Assembly: GCF_023228785.1 (NCBI RefSeq)
Contig: NZ_JALOAN010000005.1
Span: 1-64,000 of the forward strand
Reading direction: 5' to 3'
From: Sulfurimonas sp.
GTDB lineage: Bacteria; Campylobacterota; Campylobacteria; Campylobacterales; Sulfurimonadaceae
Length of the DNA: 64,000 nucleotides
Part shown: positions 26,869 to 36,001 of the stretch, piece by piece
Layout: each line of letters starts with the position of its first letter
Position numbering within the stretch: the first letter of the stretch is position 1
Position numbers and translations under genes: made by a program
The notes under the pieces: generated by a model
What the model was told of the DNA's origin: nothing
Databases searched by the model: none
Seen by the model: the letters and a program-made list of their open reading frames with translations, nothing else

Positions 26869-27339
26869 TTATAGGTAACCTTCATCTCTAAAGTGTTTTA
26901 TAACAGTCTCATAGACTGATTGTTTAAAAGATGCACTAAGATTCAATGCTTCATTTACATCAACAAATTTATAATCACTAAACTCTGGATCTTTAGTGTT
27001 TACATCTATCTTTGCACTCTTTTTAAGTTTTACTAAGAAGTATTTTTGCTTTTGCCCCTTATAAGGGCTCATCTTCTTAGCAATCTTTGGAGGGAAATCA
27101 TAAGAGATCCACTCAGGATATTCACTTATAATCTTTACGGCTTTAGTGCCTATCTCTTCTTTTAGTTCACGAAAAAGTGCTTCAAGAACTTCTTCGCCAT
27201 CGTCAATCCCACCTTGTGGAAACTGCCAAACATTACTCAAATCATTTCTTTGTGCTATAAAAATCTCTTTTTTTTGCGGATAATCATTTGACACTATAAT
27301 CATTGCAACATTAGGGCGATATAAATCTTTTTTCATCAT
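26869..27339 (-). CDS. rppH: RNA pyrophosphohydrolase (Nudix)
   Basis: Removes pyrophosphate from mRNA 5' ends and hydrolyses dinucleoside polyphosphates. The roughly 156 residues contain a full Nudix box, GGIDDGEEVLEALFRELKEE followed by IG. N-terminal YRPNVAMIIVS and WQFPQGGID are RppH/NudH-like. I choose the ATG at 27339 among tightly spaced GTG/TTG/ATG/ATG options. It lies 13 bp upstream of lysC in the same operon. Confidence 0.9.
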   Translation of the reverse strand: MMKKDLYRPNVAMIIVSNDYPQKKEIFIAQRNDLSNVWQFPQGGIDDGEEVLEALFRELKEEIGTKAVKIISEYPEWISYDFPPKIAKKMSPYKGQKQKYFLVKLKKSAKIDVNTKDPEFSDYKFVDVNEALNLSASFKQSVYETVIKHFRDEGYL

Positions 27340-27418
27340 CAACACACCTAATTTTAATAATCGCGATTATACAAAATAAGCGATTAAATTAAGATAATTT
27401 TATAAAGAAAAAAAAGCT

Positions 27419-29497
27419 CTATATAAGTCCATAGCTCTCAGCTGAATTTGGCTCACCATACAAATAACCTTGAATATAGTCAACTCCAAGCTCTCTAACT
27501 TTAGCATCTAACTCTTTTGTACTTACAAACTCAGCTATTGTTTTAATTTTTGCATTTCTTACAAACTCTATAAGTGCAACAACCATATGCTCAACATTTT
27601 TATCAATATTGATTTTTTCTATTAAAGATCCATCAAGTTTTATGTAGTCGATATCAAGCTTGATAATATTTGTAAAGTTTGAGTATCCAGATCCAAAATC
27701 ATCTATGGAAATCTTGCACTTATAGCTCTTTACCATTTTTATAAAATCTTCTATGAGATCGTAGTCTTCTATATCTTCAGATTCAACTATTTCAAAAGTT
27801 ATTCCATCTCCACCATACTTATCTAGTCTATTTTTAATGTACTCACGCATAGTTGGAGAGTTTATATTTTCATATGCAATATTTATAGATATATTAGCTT
27901 TTTTCTTAGCATAAACATTAAAGACCTTTTGTATCATCTGTCTTGAGAAAAACTCAAATGTATTATCTTGTTTTGATGAGTCTAAAAAGTGACAAGGAGA
28001 TACTACTTCACCATTATCCAGCACAAGCCTAGCTAAGGCTTCATACTTCATAACAGAGTTGTTTTTTACATCAATTATCGGCTGAAAATAAGGCACTACA
28101 TTGCCTTCATTTAGAGCTTTTTTATAAATTTTAAGCCTTTTTAATGTTGTTTTTTGAAGTTCTAAAGTACTTTGATTATTGTTATATACAAACAAGTTTT
28201 TTTTAGACATTATCGCATCTTGCAAAGCGATATCAGCTTGATTAAAAACATTTAACATTCCATATGACACGCCAGCAGTAAACTCTGTTATTGAAGAGTT
28301 TTCATCTTCTGTATAGTAGTTATCTTCATAACTATTTGTTAAGATAGAGTATTTTAGCAACTCCATATACTTCTCAAACAGAGTTTTTGATCTAACAAGT
28401 ATTGCAAACTCTTGTATGTTTAAACAGTAAAGAGTTACATCTTTATCGATGATAACCTGACTTAACTGCTTTGATTTTTGCAAAACTATCTTTGAGACTG
28501 TTTGCATTCCATATAGATCTTTGATAGAGTTTATTTGGTTTATATGAAGTAGTATCAACATCGCATCTTCTTGCAAAAGAGATAGATCTTTAATAAGAGC
28601 TTCTCTGCTTGGTAACTCTATCATTGCGCCCAAATTTTTTACTGATTCTGTAAACTGATCTTCATTTTTTTTATTTTCTATCTCAGTTACACCATCTGTA
28701 ATAAACAAAGACTCTAATCTTTTTGCATTTGTTATATCTTGAACTATTGCTGTATATCCTACTTTTTGATGATGATAGTCATAAAGTGGACTTATTGTCG
28801 TATTTATCCAATACTCTTCATTTGTAGCCTTATTATTTTTTAACTCGCCTACCCACACTTTATCTTTTAATATAGTGCTCCAAAGATCTTTAATAATCTT
28901 CTCACCCGCACTTTTATTTCTAAATATAGAGTGATTTTTTCCTATAACTTCTTCTTTTTTAAACCCTGTAAAATCAAGATAGGCCTTGGATATTTCTGTT
29001 ATCTCTCCATCTAAATTGGAAACAGTCATAAAAATATTCTCATTTATGATTTTAGTTTTTTGTTCTAATAAAAAATCTTTCTTTTTATATTCAATCTTAA
29101 GAAGTGCTTTTTCTGAGAGAGTAACAAGTGAAGATATAAAGTCATAAGCATCTACAACAGGCTTAACTATAAACTTGTCAACTCCAAGATTTATAGCTTC
29201 TTTTAAGTGCTCTTTAGTATCGTAAGCACTAAGAAGCACAACTATTTGATCTTGCTTAATCTCTTTGATTTTTTTGCACATCAAAACGCCATCCATCTTT
29301 GGCATCTCTATATCACTAAGTACTATATCAAATTTTTCAAACTCTTTTTGATATAGTTCAAGTCCTTCTTCTCCATTTTTAGCAACTACTATATCTTGAA
29401 AATAATATTCTAAGATTTCAAGTGTCTCTTCTCTTAGTTCACTATTATCTTCAACATACAAAAGTTTTATATCTTTTGTAAGATTTTCTTTATTCAT
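27419..29497 (-). CDS. Response regulator with PAS, degenerate GGDEF and EAL domains
   Basis: I start at the ATG at 29497 (AGAGAG upstream). A receiver domain at about 8-130 has phosphoacceptor Asp in VLSDIEMPKMDG. An Aer-like PAS domain (about 150-265) carries FTGFKKEEVIGKNHSIFRN and the W-x-GEL and YWINTTISP blocks. A GGDEF-like domain at about 300-420 has lost its signature: YCLNIQEFAILV stands where GGDEF should be, so it is inactive as a cyclase. The EAL domain (about 440-690) is complete: YEALARLV, SINIAYEN, IDDFGSGYS, KLDGSL, IQGYLYGEP. Probably a c-di-GMP phosphodiesterase controlled by phosphorylation and a redox or ligand PAS sensor. No partner kinase lies nearby. Confidence 0.88.
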   Translation of the reverse strand: MNKENLTKDIKLLYVEDNSELREETLEILEYYFQDIVVAKNGEEGLELYQKEFEKFDIVLSDIEMPKMDGVLMCKKIKEIKQDQIVVLLSAYDTKEHLKEAINLGVDKFIVKPVVDAYDFISSLVTLSEKALLKIEYKKKDFLLEQKTKIINENIFMTVSNLDGEITEISKAYLDFTGFKKEEVIGKNHSIFRNKSAGEKIIKDLWSTILKDKVWVGELKNNKATNEEYWINTTISPLYDYHHQKVGYTAIVQDITNAKRLESLFITDGVTEIENKKNEDQFTESVKNLGAMIELPSREALIKDLSLLQEDAMLILLHINQINSIKDLYGMQTVSKIVLQKSKQLSQVIIDKDVTLYCLNIQEFAILVRSKTLFEKYMELLKYSILTNSYEDNYYTEDENSSITEFTAGVSYGMLNVFNQADIALQDAIMSKKNLFVYNNNQSTLELQKTTLKRLKIYKKALNEGNVVPYFQPIIDVKNNSVMKYEALARLVLDNGEVVSPCHFLDSSKQDNTFEFFSRQMIQKVFNVYAKKKANISINIAYENINSPTMREYIKNRLDKYGGDGITFEIVESEDIEDYDLIEDFIKMVKSYKCKISIDDFGSGYSNFTNIIKLDIDYIKLDGSLIEKINIDKNVEHMVVALIEFVRNAKIKTIAEFVSTKELDAKVRELGVDYIQGYLYGEPNSAESYGLI

Positions 29498-29552
29498 TGT
29501 TTCTCTCTTAGCTGGATCTATCACTTTAAAACTAAACTTAACATAATTTTAC

Positions 29553-29558
29553 ATTATA
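29553..29558 (-). promoter_or_regulatory. -10 box of the REC-PAS-EAL gene
   Basis: Reverse-strand TATAAT, 55 bp upstream of the start codon, in the 156-bp divergent spacer with hemW. Nothing else is evident in this spacer. Confidence 0.5.
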
Positions 29559-29653
29559 CATTTTAAAAGTATCAAAAGAGTGTCATTTACTTAAGGCTAT
29601 TTTGTTGAATTTACTTTTTAGATATACTTCTGCTCCTAAACAAGGACTATTGC

Positions 29654-30709
29654 ATGCTACTTTATATTCATATCCCTTTTTGTGATTCTAAATGCTCATA
29701 CTGTGCTTTTAACTCTTACGTAGATAAATTTCATCTAAAAGATAGTTATATGAAAGCTCTAGAAGTCCAGCTCAAATTCGAACTAAAAAGATTTAATGTA
29801 GCTAGCAACTCAATTGAGTCTATTTTTATAGGTGGTGGAACTCCATCTACTGTCCCTGCATCTATGTACAAAGCACTATTTGAGTCTATAAGACCATATC
29901 TTAAAAAAGATATAGAGATAACAAGTGAAGCAAACCCAAATAGTGCTACAAAAGAGTGGCTTACTGGGATGCTTGAGCTTGGAGTAAACCGCATAAGTTT
30001 TGGTACTCAAAGTTTTAACAAAGCTAAATTAAAACTTCTAAACCGTTCTCACACTCCAGAAGTTGCACAAAGAGCTATCTTAGATGCTAAAGAAGTTGGA
30101 TTTGACAATATCTCACTAGATCTCATCTACGCAACTTTAGGAGACACCAAAGAACTCTTAGAACAAGACTTAAAAACTGCATTTAGCTTGCCTATAAATC
30201 ACCTAAGCGCTTACGCTCTTATCATCGAAGAAAACACGCCTTTTGCATCAAAACCACAAATGTCAAAAGAGTCTCTAAAGCTTACAAACTGGCTTTTTAA
30301 TGAGATAGAATCTTTTGGATTTAAACAATATGAAATAAGCAACTTTGGAACTTATCAAAGCTCTCATAACCTTGGATATTGGAGTTATAAAGATTATATA
30401 GGGCTAGGAAGTGGTGCAGTTGGTAAGCTAAATTTTGAGAGATTTTATCCACAAACAATATTAGAAAGCTACATTTCAAACCCACTTGATATAAGAGTAG
30501 AGACTCTCACCTTTGAAGAGAAAATAACAGAACAACTCTTTTTGGGCTTTCGTTCATCTCTTGGAGTAGATATAGATATACTAGATAAAGCCCAATCTAA
30601 GCGAGCGTCTATCTTAGTTGATGAGAAAAAGCTTAACTTGAAAAATGGCGTACTTTGTAACCCCAATTTCCTCCTTGCAGATGAGATTACACTTTTTTTA
30701 TATTCTTGA
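29654..30709 (+). CDS. hemW: HemW-type radical SAM protein (haem chaperone)
   Basis: The 351 residues open with YIHIPFCDSKCSYCAFNSY. The radical-SAM cysteines (C-x3-C-x2-C) are followed by CAF, the HemW rather than HemN signature. FIGGGTPSTVP, EANPNS and NRISFGTQSFN follow. HemW inserts haem into acceptor proteins and was formerly annotated as oxygen-independent coproporphyrinogen oxidase. The protein ends soon after a short HemN_C-like domain. Confidence 0.9.
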   Translation: MLLYIHIPFCDSKCSYCAFNSYVDKFHLKDSYMKALEVQLKFELKRFNVASNSIESIFIGGGTPSTVPASMYKALFESIRPYLKKDIEITSEANPNSATKEWLTGMLELGVNRISFGTQSFNKAKLKLLNRSHTPEVAQRAILDAKEVGFDNISLDLIYATLGDTKELLEQDLKTAFSLPINHLSAYALIIEENTPFASKPQMSKESLKLTNWLFNEIESFGFKQYEISNFGTYQSSHNLGYWSYKDYIGLGSGAVGKLNFERFYPQTILESYISNPLDIRVETLTFEEKITEQLFLGFRSSLGVDIDILDKAQSKRASILVDEKKLNLKNGVLCNPNFLLADEITLFLYS

Positions 30710-30728
30710 AAGTAAATTTAATCATTCT

Positions 30729-30757
30729 TTGGCTAAACTCATGGACTTAATTATAAT
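30729..30757 (+). promoter_or_regulatory. Promoter of tatB-tatC-queA
   Basis: TTGGCT (30729-30734), 17 bp, TATAAT (30752-30757), then GAAGG before the tatB ATG at 30772. The predicted leader is very short. Confidence 0.65.
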
Positions 30758-30771
30758 TTTGAAGGTTTAAT

Positions 30772-31176
30772 ATGTTTGGTATGGGTTTTACAGAGATACT
30801 CATTGTTTCTATTATTGCTATCTTGTTTCTAGGTCCAGATAAACTTCCTGGTGCTATGGTAGAGGTTGCTAAGTTTTTTAGAAGTGTCAAAAAAACTATA
30901 GGCACGGTTAAAGACTCTTTAGAAGAAGAGATGAATGTTGCAGACATAAAAGAAGAAGCACTTGCTTACAAAAAAGAGCTTTTAAATGCCAGTAATGAGC
31001 TAAAAAAAGTCACAGATGTCAGTCAAATTGGCACAACTCTCTCAGATCTTAGTGATGATATTTTAAGCGATGAGAAGCCAAAAGAAAAGAAAAAAAACAA
31101 AGAAAAAAAAGAAGTAAAAGCTGAAACTGTAACTTTTGAGAAAAAAATAAAAAAAGAAGATAATAGCGATGTTTGA
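30772..31176 (+). CDS. tatB: Sec-independent translocase protein TatB
   Basis: An inner-membrane component that, with TatC, recognises twin-arginine signal peptides. The 134 residues have an N-terminal membrane helix with the TatA/B pattern (GFTEILIVSIIAILFLGPDKLP), where the Glu after FT and the LGP hinge are characteristic. An amphipathic helix and a Lys/Glu-rich tail follow. TatB over TatA is based on length and on its coupling to tatC (8-bp overlap). Confidence 0.93.
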   Translation: MFGMGFTEILIVSIIAILFLGPDKLPGAMVEVAKFFRSVKKTIGTVKDSLEEEMNVADIKEEALAYKKELLNASNELKKVTDVSQIGTTLSDLSDDILSDEKPKEKKKNKEKKEVKAETVTFEKKIKKEDNSDV

Positions 31177-31972
31177 AGACTTAAAACCACATCTAATTGA
31201 GTTAAGAAAAAGGTTAGGAATATCTGTAGGAAGTCTAATCGTTATGTTTTTTGTAATGTTTTACTTCCACGAACCTATATTAAATTGGATAGTAGAACCT
31301 TTAAATGTAGCACTTATCGAAGTTGGTAAAAAGTCTCTTCATGCAGCTGAGGGAATGGTTACAACTTCTCAAGTTGGTGGTGCATTCTTCGTAGCTCTTA
31401 AGGTTGCATTTTTTGCAGCTATCGTTGCGGCACTTCCTATCATTTTAGCTCAGATCTGGCTTTTTGTGGCACCTGGCTTATACGCTAATGAAAAAAAGAT
31501 GATTATCCCTTTTATAGTTGGCGGAACTACAATGTTTCTTGTTGGAGTTTTATTTGCCTACTATATAGTTACGCCTTTTGGATTTGACTTTCTTATAACA
31601 TTTGGTAGTTTTAAGTTTACACCACTTATCAACATAGAAGACTATGTTGGCTTTTTTACAAAGATCATGTTTGGTTTTGGTTTAGCATTTGAGCTACCTA
31701 TCTTTGCATACTTTCTAGCACTTCTTGGCATGATAAATGACAGAATGATGAAAGAGTTTTTCAAATACGCTGTAATCATTATCTTTGTAGTCGCTGCACT
31801 TTTAACACCTCCAGATGTTTTGACTCAGATGCTAATGGCTGGACCACTTATCATACTCTATGGGTTTTCTATTCTTATAGTTCGGATGGTAAACCCTGCA
31901 CCACCTCTTGAAGAAGAAGATGAGGACGAAGATGAAGAGGTTGCTCTTAGTTCTGAGGACAAGAGTGAGTAA
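31169..31972 (+). CDS. tatC: Sec-independent translocase protein TatC
   Basis: Six-membrane-helix receptor for twin-arginine signal peptides. The 267 residues start FEDLKPHLIELRKRL, carry the family Glu in the first loop (FYFHEPILNWIVEPL), and have PIILAQIWLFVAPGLY and FAFELPIF-like LAFELPIFAYFL. An acidic tail (EEEDEDEDEE) ends the protein. It overlaps tatB by 8 bp and queA by 8 bp, so the three form one operon. Confidence 0.97.
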   Translation: MFEDLKPHLIELRKRLGISVGSLIVMFFVMFYFHEPILNWIVEPLNVALIEVGKKSLHAAEGMVTTSQVGGAFFVALKVAFFAAIVAALPIILAQIWLFVAPGLYANEKKMIIPFIVGGTTMFLVGVLFAYYIVTPFGFDFLITFGSFKFTPLINIEDYVGFFTKIMFGFGLAFELPIFAYFLALLGMINDRMMKEFFKYAVIIIFVVAALLTPPDVLTQMLMAGPLIILYGFSILIVRMVNPAPPLEEEDEDEDEEVALSSEDKSE

Positions 31973-32993
31973 AGACGACTTTCTAACTTCTAGCTATGAC
32001 TTCTCCCTTCCTCAAGAACTCATAGCGTCTTACCCTGCAAACCCAAGAGATAGCGCTAAACTTCTTATCTATAACAGACAAAACAACGAAATAATTCACT
32101 CCCATTTTTATGATTTTGAAAAATACATCCCAAAAGATTGCGCACTTATCTTTAATGATACAAAGGTTATAAAAGCCAGACTTTTTGGTAAAAAACCAAG
32201 TGGTGGCAAACTTGAACTTCTACTAAATAGGCCACTAGATGCAAACAACATAAATGTTTACATAAGAGGCAAAGTAAAAGTAGGTAGCGAGATCTGTTTT
32301 GATGATGGTCTTATAGCTTGTGTACAAGAGTTGCGAGATGATGGAAGTAGAGTTGTAAACTTTACTAAAGAAGATAAACTCTTGAGATTTGAAGATCTTT
32401 TACCTATCATAGACAAGATTGGTCATATTCCACTTCCTCCATATATTCAAAGAGAAGATAATACAGATGACGCAAAAGAGTACCAAAGTGTCTTTGCAAA
32501 ACAAGAAGGAGCCGTGGCAGCTCCAACTGCTTCACTTCACTTTACAACAGAGCAACATAAGAGAGTTTGTAAAAATTACAAACACGCATATGTCACTCTT
32601 CATGTAGGAAGTGGAACTTTTAAACCTGTAGAAGTTGAGACTATTACAGATCACCCAATGCACTCAGAATATTATGAGATCTCAGATGATGCAAAAGATC
32701 TGCTAGACTCAGATCTACCAATACTTAGCATAGGAACAACAAGCACAAGAACAATAGAGTTTTATGCAAGAAATAAACAGATCCAAAGAGGCGAAGCTAA
32801 CCTTTTTTTACATCCTAATAACAAACCACTAAGAGTAAACCATCTACTTACAAATTTTCATCTACCAAAATCAACTCTGCTTATGCTAGTTGCGTCTTTT
32901 GTTGGAGTACAAAAAGCTCAAGAGTTATACAGTGAGGCTATAGATAAAGAGTATAGATTTTACTCTTATGGCGACGCAATGTTGATTTTATAA
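31965..32993 (+). CDS. queA: S-adenosylmethionine:tRNA ribosyltransferase-isomerase
   Basis: Makes epoxyqueuosine in tRNA. I start at the GTG at 31965 (GAGGACAAGA upstream), giving 342 residues beginning SKDDFLTSSYDFSLPQELIA. The longer ATG start at 31908 would read the tatC acidic tail out of frame. Conserved blocks: HSHFYDF, LIFNDTKVIKARLFG, GHIPLPPYI, TASLHFT, YVTLHVGSGTFKPV, NHLLTNFHLPKSTLLMLV. Complete. Confidence 0.96.
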   Translation: MSKDDFLTSSYDFSLPQELIASYPANPRDSAKLLIYNRQNNEIIHSHFYDFEKYIPKDCALIFNDTKVIKARLFGKKPSGGKLELLLNRPLDANNINVYIRGKVKVGSEICFDDGLIACVQELRDDGSRVVNFTKEDKLLRFEDLLPIIDKIGHIPLPPYIQREDNTDDAKEYQSVFAKQEGAVAAPTASLHFTTEQHKRVCKNYKHAYVTLHVGSGTFKPVEVETITDHPMHSEYYEISDDAKDLLDSDLPILSIGTTSTRTIEFYARNKQIQRGEANLFLHPNNKPLRVNHLLTNFHLPKSTLLMLVASFVGVQKAQELYSEAIDKEYRFYSYGDAMLIL

Positions 32994-33017
32994 AGATACT
33001 TTAAAAGCGAACTAAGC

Positions 33018-33040
33018 TAGTTAGATATACTATCTAGCTA
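33018..33040. promoter_or_regulatory. Inverted repeat between queA and the CDF gene
   Basis: Ten-base arms TAGTTAGATA and TATCTAGCTA (one G-U) around a three-base loop, with no T tract. It may be a weak terminator for queA or an operator for the metal exporter that starts 32 bp later. Confidence 0.35.
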
Positions 33041-33071
33041 AACTAAATATTAAAAAGTAGATGAAAAGATT

Positions 33072-33986
33072 ATGAACAAACACTGTGATTTTGGGCTAAA
33101 CGAGCATAAACCATACATAAAGCATACTTCTCATGGACACTCTCATGATCATAGAAGTACAGATAAAAGACTCTTAAAAATAACTCTTTTAATTACTTTT
33201 ATAACTATGATAGCGGAGTTTGTTGCTGGATATATGTCAAACTCTTTGGCACTTATCTCAGATGCTATTCATATGTTTACTCACTCATTTGCGCTTATTG
33301 TCTCACTTGTTGCAATCATATTAGCTAGCAAATCTGCTCCACTAGAGAAAACTTTTGGATACTACAGAGCAGAAGTTTTAGCTGCTTTTATCAATGGCAT
33401 CACTATAATATTGTCCATTTTATGGATAGTTTATGAGGCTATAGAGAGGTTTTTAAATCCTAGTAGCATTGATATATCTCTAGCCATTAGTGTGGCTATT
33501 ATAGGACTTGTTGTAAACATAATCACAGGCGTTATTTTGATGCAAGGAGACAGAGAAAACAACAACCTTAAATCTGCATTTGTACATATGCTAAGCGATG
33601 CACTTTCCTCCGTTGCCATCATCATAGGTTACATAGTCATATACTATACAAACTGGTACTTTATAGATATATTTTTAGCTCTTTTAGTCGCTTTTGTTAT
33701 TGCAAAGTGGGCTATAGATATACTTAAGAGCTCTATAAATACTCTTATGGAGACTTCTCCCATAGAGATAAAAACCATAAAAGAGTTTGTTCAACGAGAT
33801 AGAAGAGTTATCGACCTTCACGACATACACATATGGGAAATAACACAAGATATGTACAATATGACTGCTCATGTAAAGATAGAAAAAAGCTCTTTAGACG
33901 AGTACGAGGATATTTTAAGTTGTTTAAACCAAGAGTTAAAAGAGAAGTTTAAGATAGTCCACACAACTTTTCAGTTTGAGTGGTAG
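33072..33986 (+). CDS. Cation diffusion facilitator metal exporter with altered TM2 metal site
   Basis: An inner-membrane metal/proton antiporter of the CzcD/ZitB type with 304 residues. A His-rich N-terminus (HTSHGHSHDH) precedes six membrane helices. TM2 reads SDAIHMFTHSFAL. Zinc CDF proteins usually have HxxxD here, but this one has His67 and His71 (HxxxH). TM5 keeps HxxxD (His172, Asp176, FVHMLSDAL). The C-terminal cytoplasmic domain has DLHDIHIWEI. Substrate is probably Zn, Co or Ni, but the His substitution makes the choice uncertain. It is not coupled to neighbouring genes. Confidence 0.9.
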   Translation: MNKHCDFGLNEHKPYIKHTSHGHSHDHRSTDKRLLKITLLITFITMIAEFVAGYMSNSLALISDAIHMFTHSFALIVSLVAIILASKSAPLEKTFGYYRAEVLAAFINGITIILSILWIVYEAIERFLNPSSIDISLAISVAIIGLVVNIITGVILMQGDRENNNLKSAFVHMLSDALSSVAIIIGYIVIYYTNWYFIDIFLALLVAFVIAKWAIDILKSSINTLMETSPIEIKTIKEFVQRDRRVIDLHDIHIWEITQDMYNMTAHVKIEKSSLDEYEDILSCLNQELKEKFKIVHTTFQFEW

Positions 33987-34001
33987 TTGGCTTTTAGACT
34001 C

Positions 34002-34778
34002 TTATTTTAAAAGAACTAACCCATTTTGTATAACTATTTCACCACTAAGTTCAGCTTCAAAAACTCTACTTGCATATTTTTTTTGTGCTTCATCGTATGT
34101 TGGACTTGATCTGCAAAACTCTAAAAAGTCATCTGTTTTAATCTGTTGCTTTGCATCTACATCTATATACCTAGATGCAAACTCCTCTACATCGTATATG
34201 GCTGTTGCTTTACCTTGCTTTAAAAGTTCATTTGTGCCACTACTCTCGCCTACCCTGTGAGGAAGTACATAGATCTCTTTACCCATCTTTAGAGCAAATT
34301 CTACACTTCTCATACTTCCACTACTTAGCTCGGCTTCTGCGACAACTAAGACATCTCCTAGAGCTACAACAAGCTCATTTCTAACAACAAAACTCCAAGG
34401 AGTAGCTTTAAAATCTTTTTTAAACTGACTAAGTAGTAAGCCTTGTTTCTCTATGTCACAAAGAAGATTTTTGTTTATTGATGGATACTTTATGTTGATA
34501 CCACAAGGTAGGACTGAGATAGTATTTGCCTCGCCTGCCGCTTTATGTGCTATAGCATCTATCCCCATAGCTCCACCGCTTACTATACAAACTCCATTTT
34601 TTGAGAGTTTTGATGCAAGTTGATGAGTCAGAGATCTTGAGTATTTAGATGGTTTTCTACTTCCCACTATCGAGATTTTTTTTCGTTTTAAAAGAGAAAA
34701 GTTACCACTAAAGAAAAGCTCTTTTGGATAGCTTTTCATTGCGTTTAGTTCTACAATTTTCTCTTCTAATTTTTGCAT
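34002..34778 (-). CDS. dprA: DNA-processing protein DprA
   Basis: Loads RecA on incoming single-stranded DNA during natural transformation. The 258 residues consist of the Rossmann-like core only: SIVGSRKPSKYS, VSGGAMGIDAIAHKAA, VLPCGINIKYPS, RNELVVALGDVLVVAEAELSSGSMRSVEFAL and GTNELLKQGKA. The winged-helix tail of longer DprA proteins appears reduced or absent. Its start is adjacent to the stop of the deacetylase-like gene, so they share an operon. Confidence 0.93.
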   Translation of the reverse strand: MQKLEEKIVELNAMKSYPKELFFSGNFSLLKRKKISIVGSRKPSKYSRSLTHQLASKLSKNGVCIVSGGAMGIDAIAHKAAGEANTISVLPCGINIKYPSINKNLLCDIEKQGLLLSQFKKDFKATPWSFVVRNELVVALGDVLVVAEAELSSGSMRSVEFALKMGKEIYVLPHRVGESSGTNELLKQGKATAIYDVEEFASRYIDVDAKQQIKTDDFLEFCRSSPTYDEAQKKYASRVFEAELSGEIVIQNGLVLLK

Positions 34779-35783
34779 CTAGTAAAGCCTGTCTATATAG
34801 ACTAATTCTACCTCTTTAAATAGATGTTTAGACTCTTTTAGTGCCATAAGAGTATTTGCATGAGGATGACCAATTGCAATGGCAGTTCCATGAGTTTTTG
34901 CCACTTTTATAGCTTTTTTAATCTGCTCTTTTACAGACTCTTTGTCCAAGTCGTGATCCAAAAAAACATCTCTTGCAACATACTCTAAACCAAAGTTTTT
35001 CATAACTTTTGGTGCTTTTGTCTCGGCTGTAGTTCTACTATCTATAAAGTAAATATTTTGTGCTTTTAAAGCGTAAATGAGGCGATTCATCGCCATCTCA
35101 TCTGATGTAAACTTACTCCCTGTATGGTTGTTTATATAAGAGACTCTAGGAAAAGCTTCTTTTATAGATCTTATCCTGCTTTGTATCTTTGCATCAGAGT
35201 CACTAATCCTAAGAGTCATAGGCTCTTCTGCACTAAAGCTTTGTGCTTCCATAGGAAGATGCACCATATATATGCTCTCTTTTTGTGCGAGTTTTGCTGA
35301 ATTTGGGCGAAATTTGCTAGGTGGCAAAAACGACATAGTCAAAGGCAGATTTAAACTCTTTATAGCTCTTACATGTGAGCTTACACTTACATCATCTATA
35401 ATTATGGCTAGTTTTGGTTTTGCAATAGTTCTTTTTACTTCTCTTTGTATAGGTTCAGGCGGTGTTGGAAGGGTTGTATCCCCATACTCATGCGCAGCTG
35501 CTCCAATACTTTTTTTACTCTCTTTATCTAACACATCTTTTAATCTTGTATTTACGCTTTTATTATCTTTTTTTGAGCTAATCTCTTCCATCTTTTTAAG
35601 CATTGTGAGTCTTTTCTTTTTCTGAGATTGAGACTGCAGCTCTATATCATTTGTAGCTTCTTCATAACCTATATAATAACCTCCAACTAAAGAGCCTAAT
35701 ATAAGCGCTACTAACGCTAAAATCCAAGCTACATATGTTAAGATCTTGCTACTTTTTGTCTGCTTTTTTTTTCGTTTTGCCAT
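34779..35783 (-). CDS. Divergent polysaccharide deacetylase (YibQ/DUF610-like), membrane-anchored
   Basis: The 334 residues have a basic N-terminus (KRKKKQTKSSK), one membrane anchor (about 14-35) and a coiled linker. The catalytic-type domain at about 120-334 has KLAIIIDDVSVS, the MVHLPMEAQ block, NNHTGSKFT and GHPHANT. These are motifs of the divergent polysaccharide deacetylase family, whose Asp/His metal site resembles NodB enzymes. It acts in the periplasm; the true substrate is not established. It directly precedes dprA. Confidence 0.8.
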   Translation of the reverse strand: MAKRKKKQTKSSKILTYVAWILALVALILGSLVGGYYIGYEEATNDIELQSQSQKKKRLTMLKKMEEISSKKDNKSVNTRLKDVLDKESKKSIGAAAHEYGDTTLPTPPEPIQREVKRTIAKPKLAIIIDDVSVSSHVRAIKSLNLPLTMSFLPPSKFRPNSAKLAQKESIYMVHLPMEAQSFSAEEPMTLRISDSDAKIQSRIRSIKEAFPRVSYINNHTGSKFTSDEMAMNRLIYALKAQNIYFIDSRTTAETKAPKVMKNFGLEYVARDVFLDHDLDKESVKEQIKKAIKVAKTHGTAIAIGHPHANTLMALKESKHLFKEVELVYIDRLY

Positions 35784-35895
35784 ATAAAACCATTCTTAAA
35801 TTTTTCATAACTATATCCAAAAAAGTAAAAAAACAAAATAGTTATGACAAATTGCCATAAAAACAAAGACTAGTTTTTTTTAAGCAATATTTCTG

Positions 35896-35901
35896 TATAA
35901 T
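35896..35901 (+). promoter_or_regulatory. -10 box of the rpsF-ssb-rpsR operon
   Basis: CTGTATAATCC in an AT-rich setting; predicted transcription start near 35908, giving a leader of about 94 bases. Confidence 0.65.
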
Positions 35902-35907
35902 CCCCCC

Positions 35908-36001
35908 GTTCCTTTCTCTTTGTATCGCAATAGTGCGATATGTACACATCCGAAAGGGAAACAACGCCATTACGGCAAATACCAAAAGGAGATTATACTC
36001 T
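35908..36001 (+). promoter_or_regulatory. Structured rpsF leader, candidate S6:S18 autoregulatory RNA
   Basis: The leader holds a perfect 7-bp hairpin (TATCGCA 35923-35929, loop ATAG, TGCGATA 35934-35940), an unpaired CATCCGAAAGGG segment with CCG, and a GCC-ATTAC-GGC hairpin, then AAAAGGAG before the ATG. S6:S18 leader RNAs in front of rpsF present a CCG to the S6-S18 complex. The location is right; the match to that motif is by eye only. Confidence 0.45.

Noticed and set aside
31908..31964. Longer queA starting inside tatC
   Set aside because: The extension reads the tatC acidic tail out of frame and lacks similarity to the QueA N-terminus.
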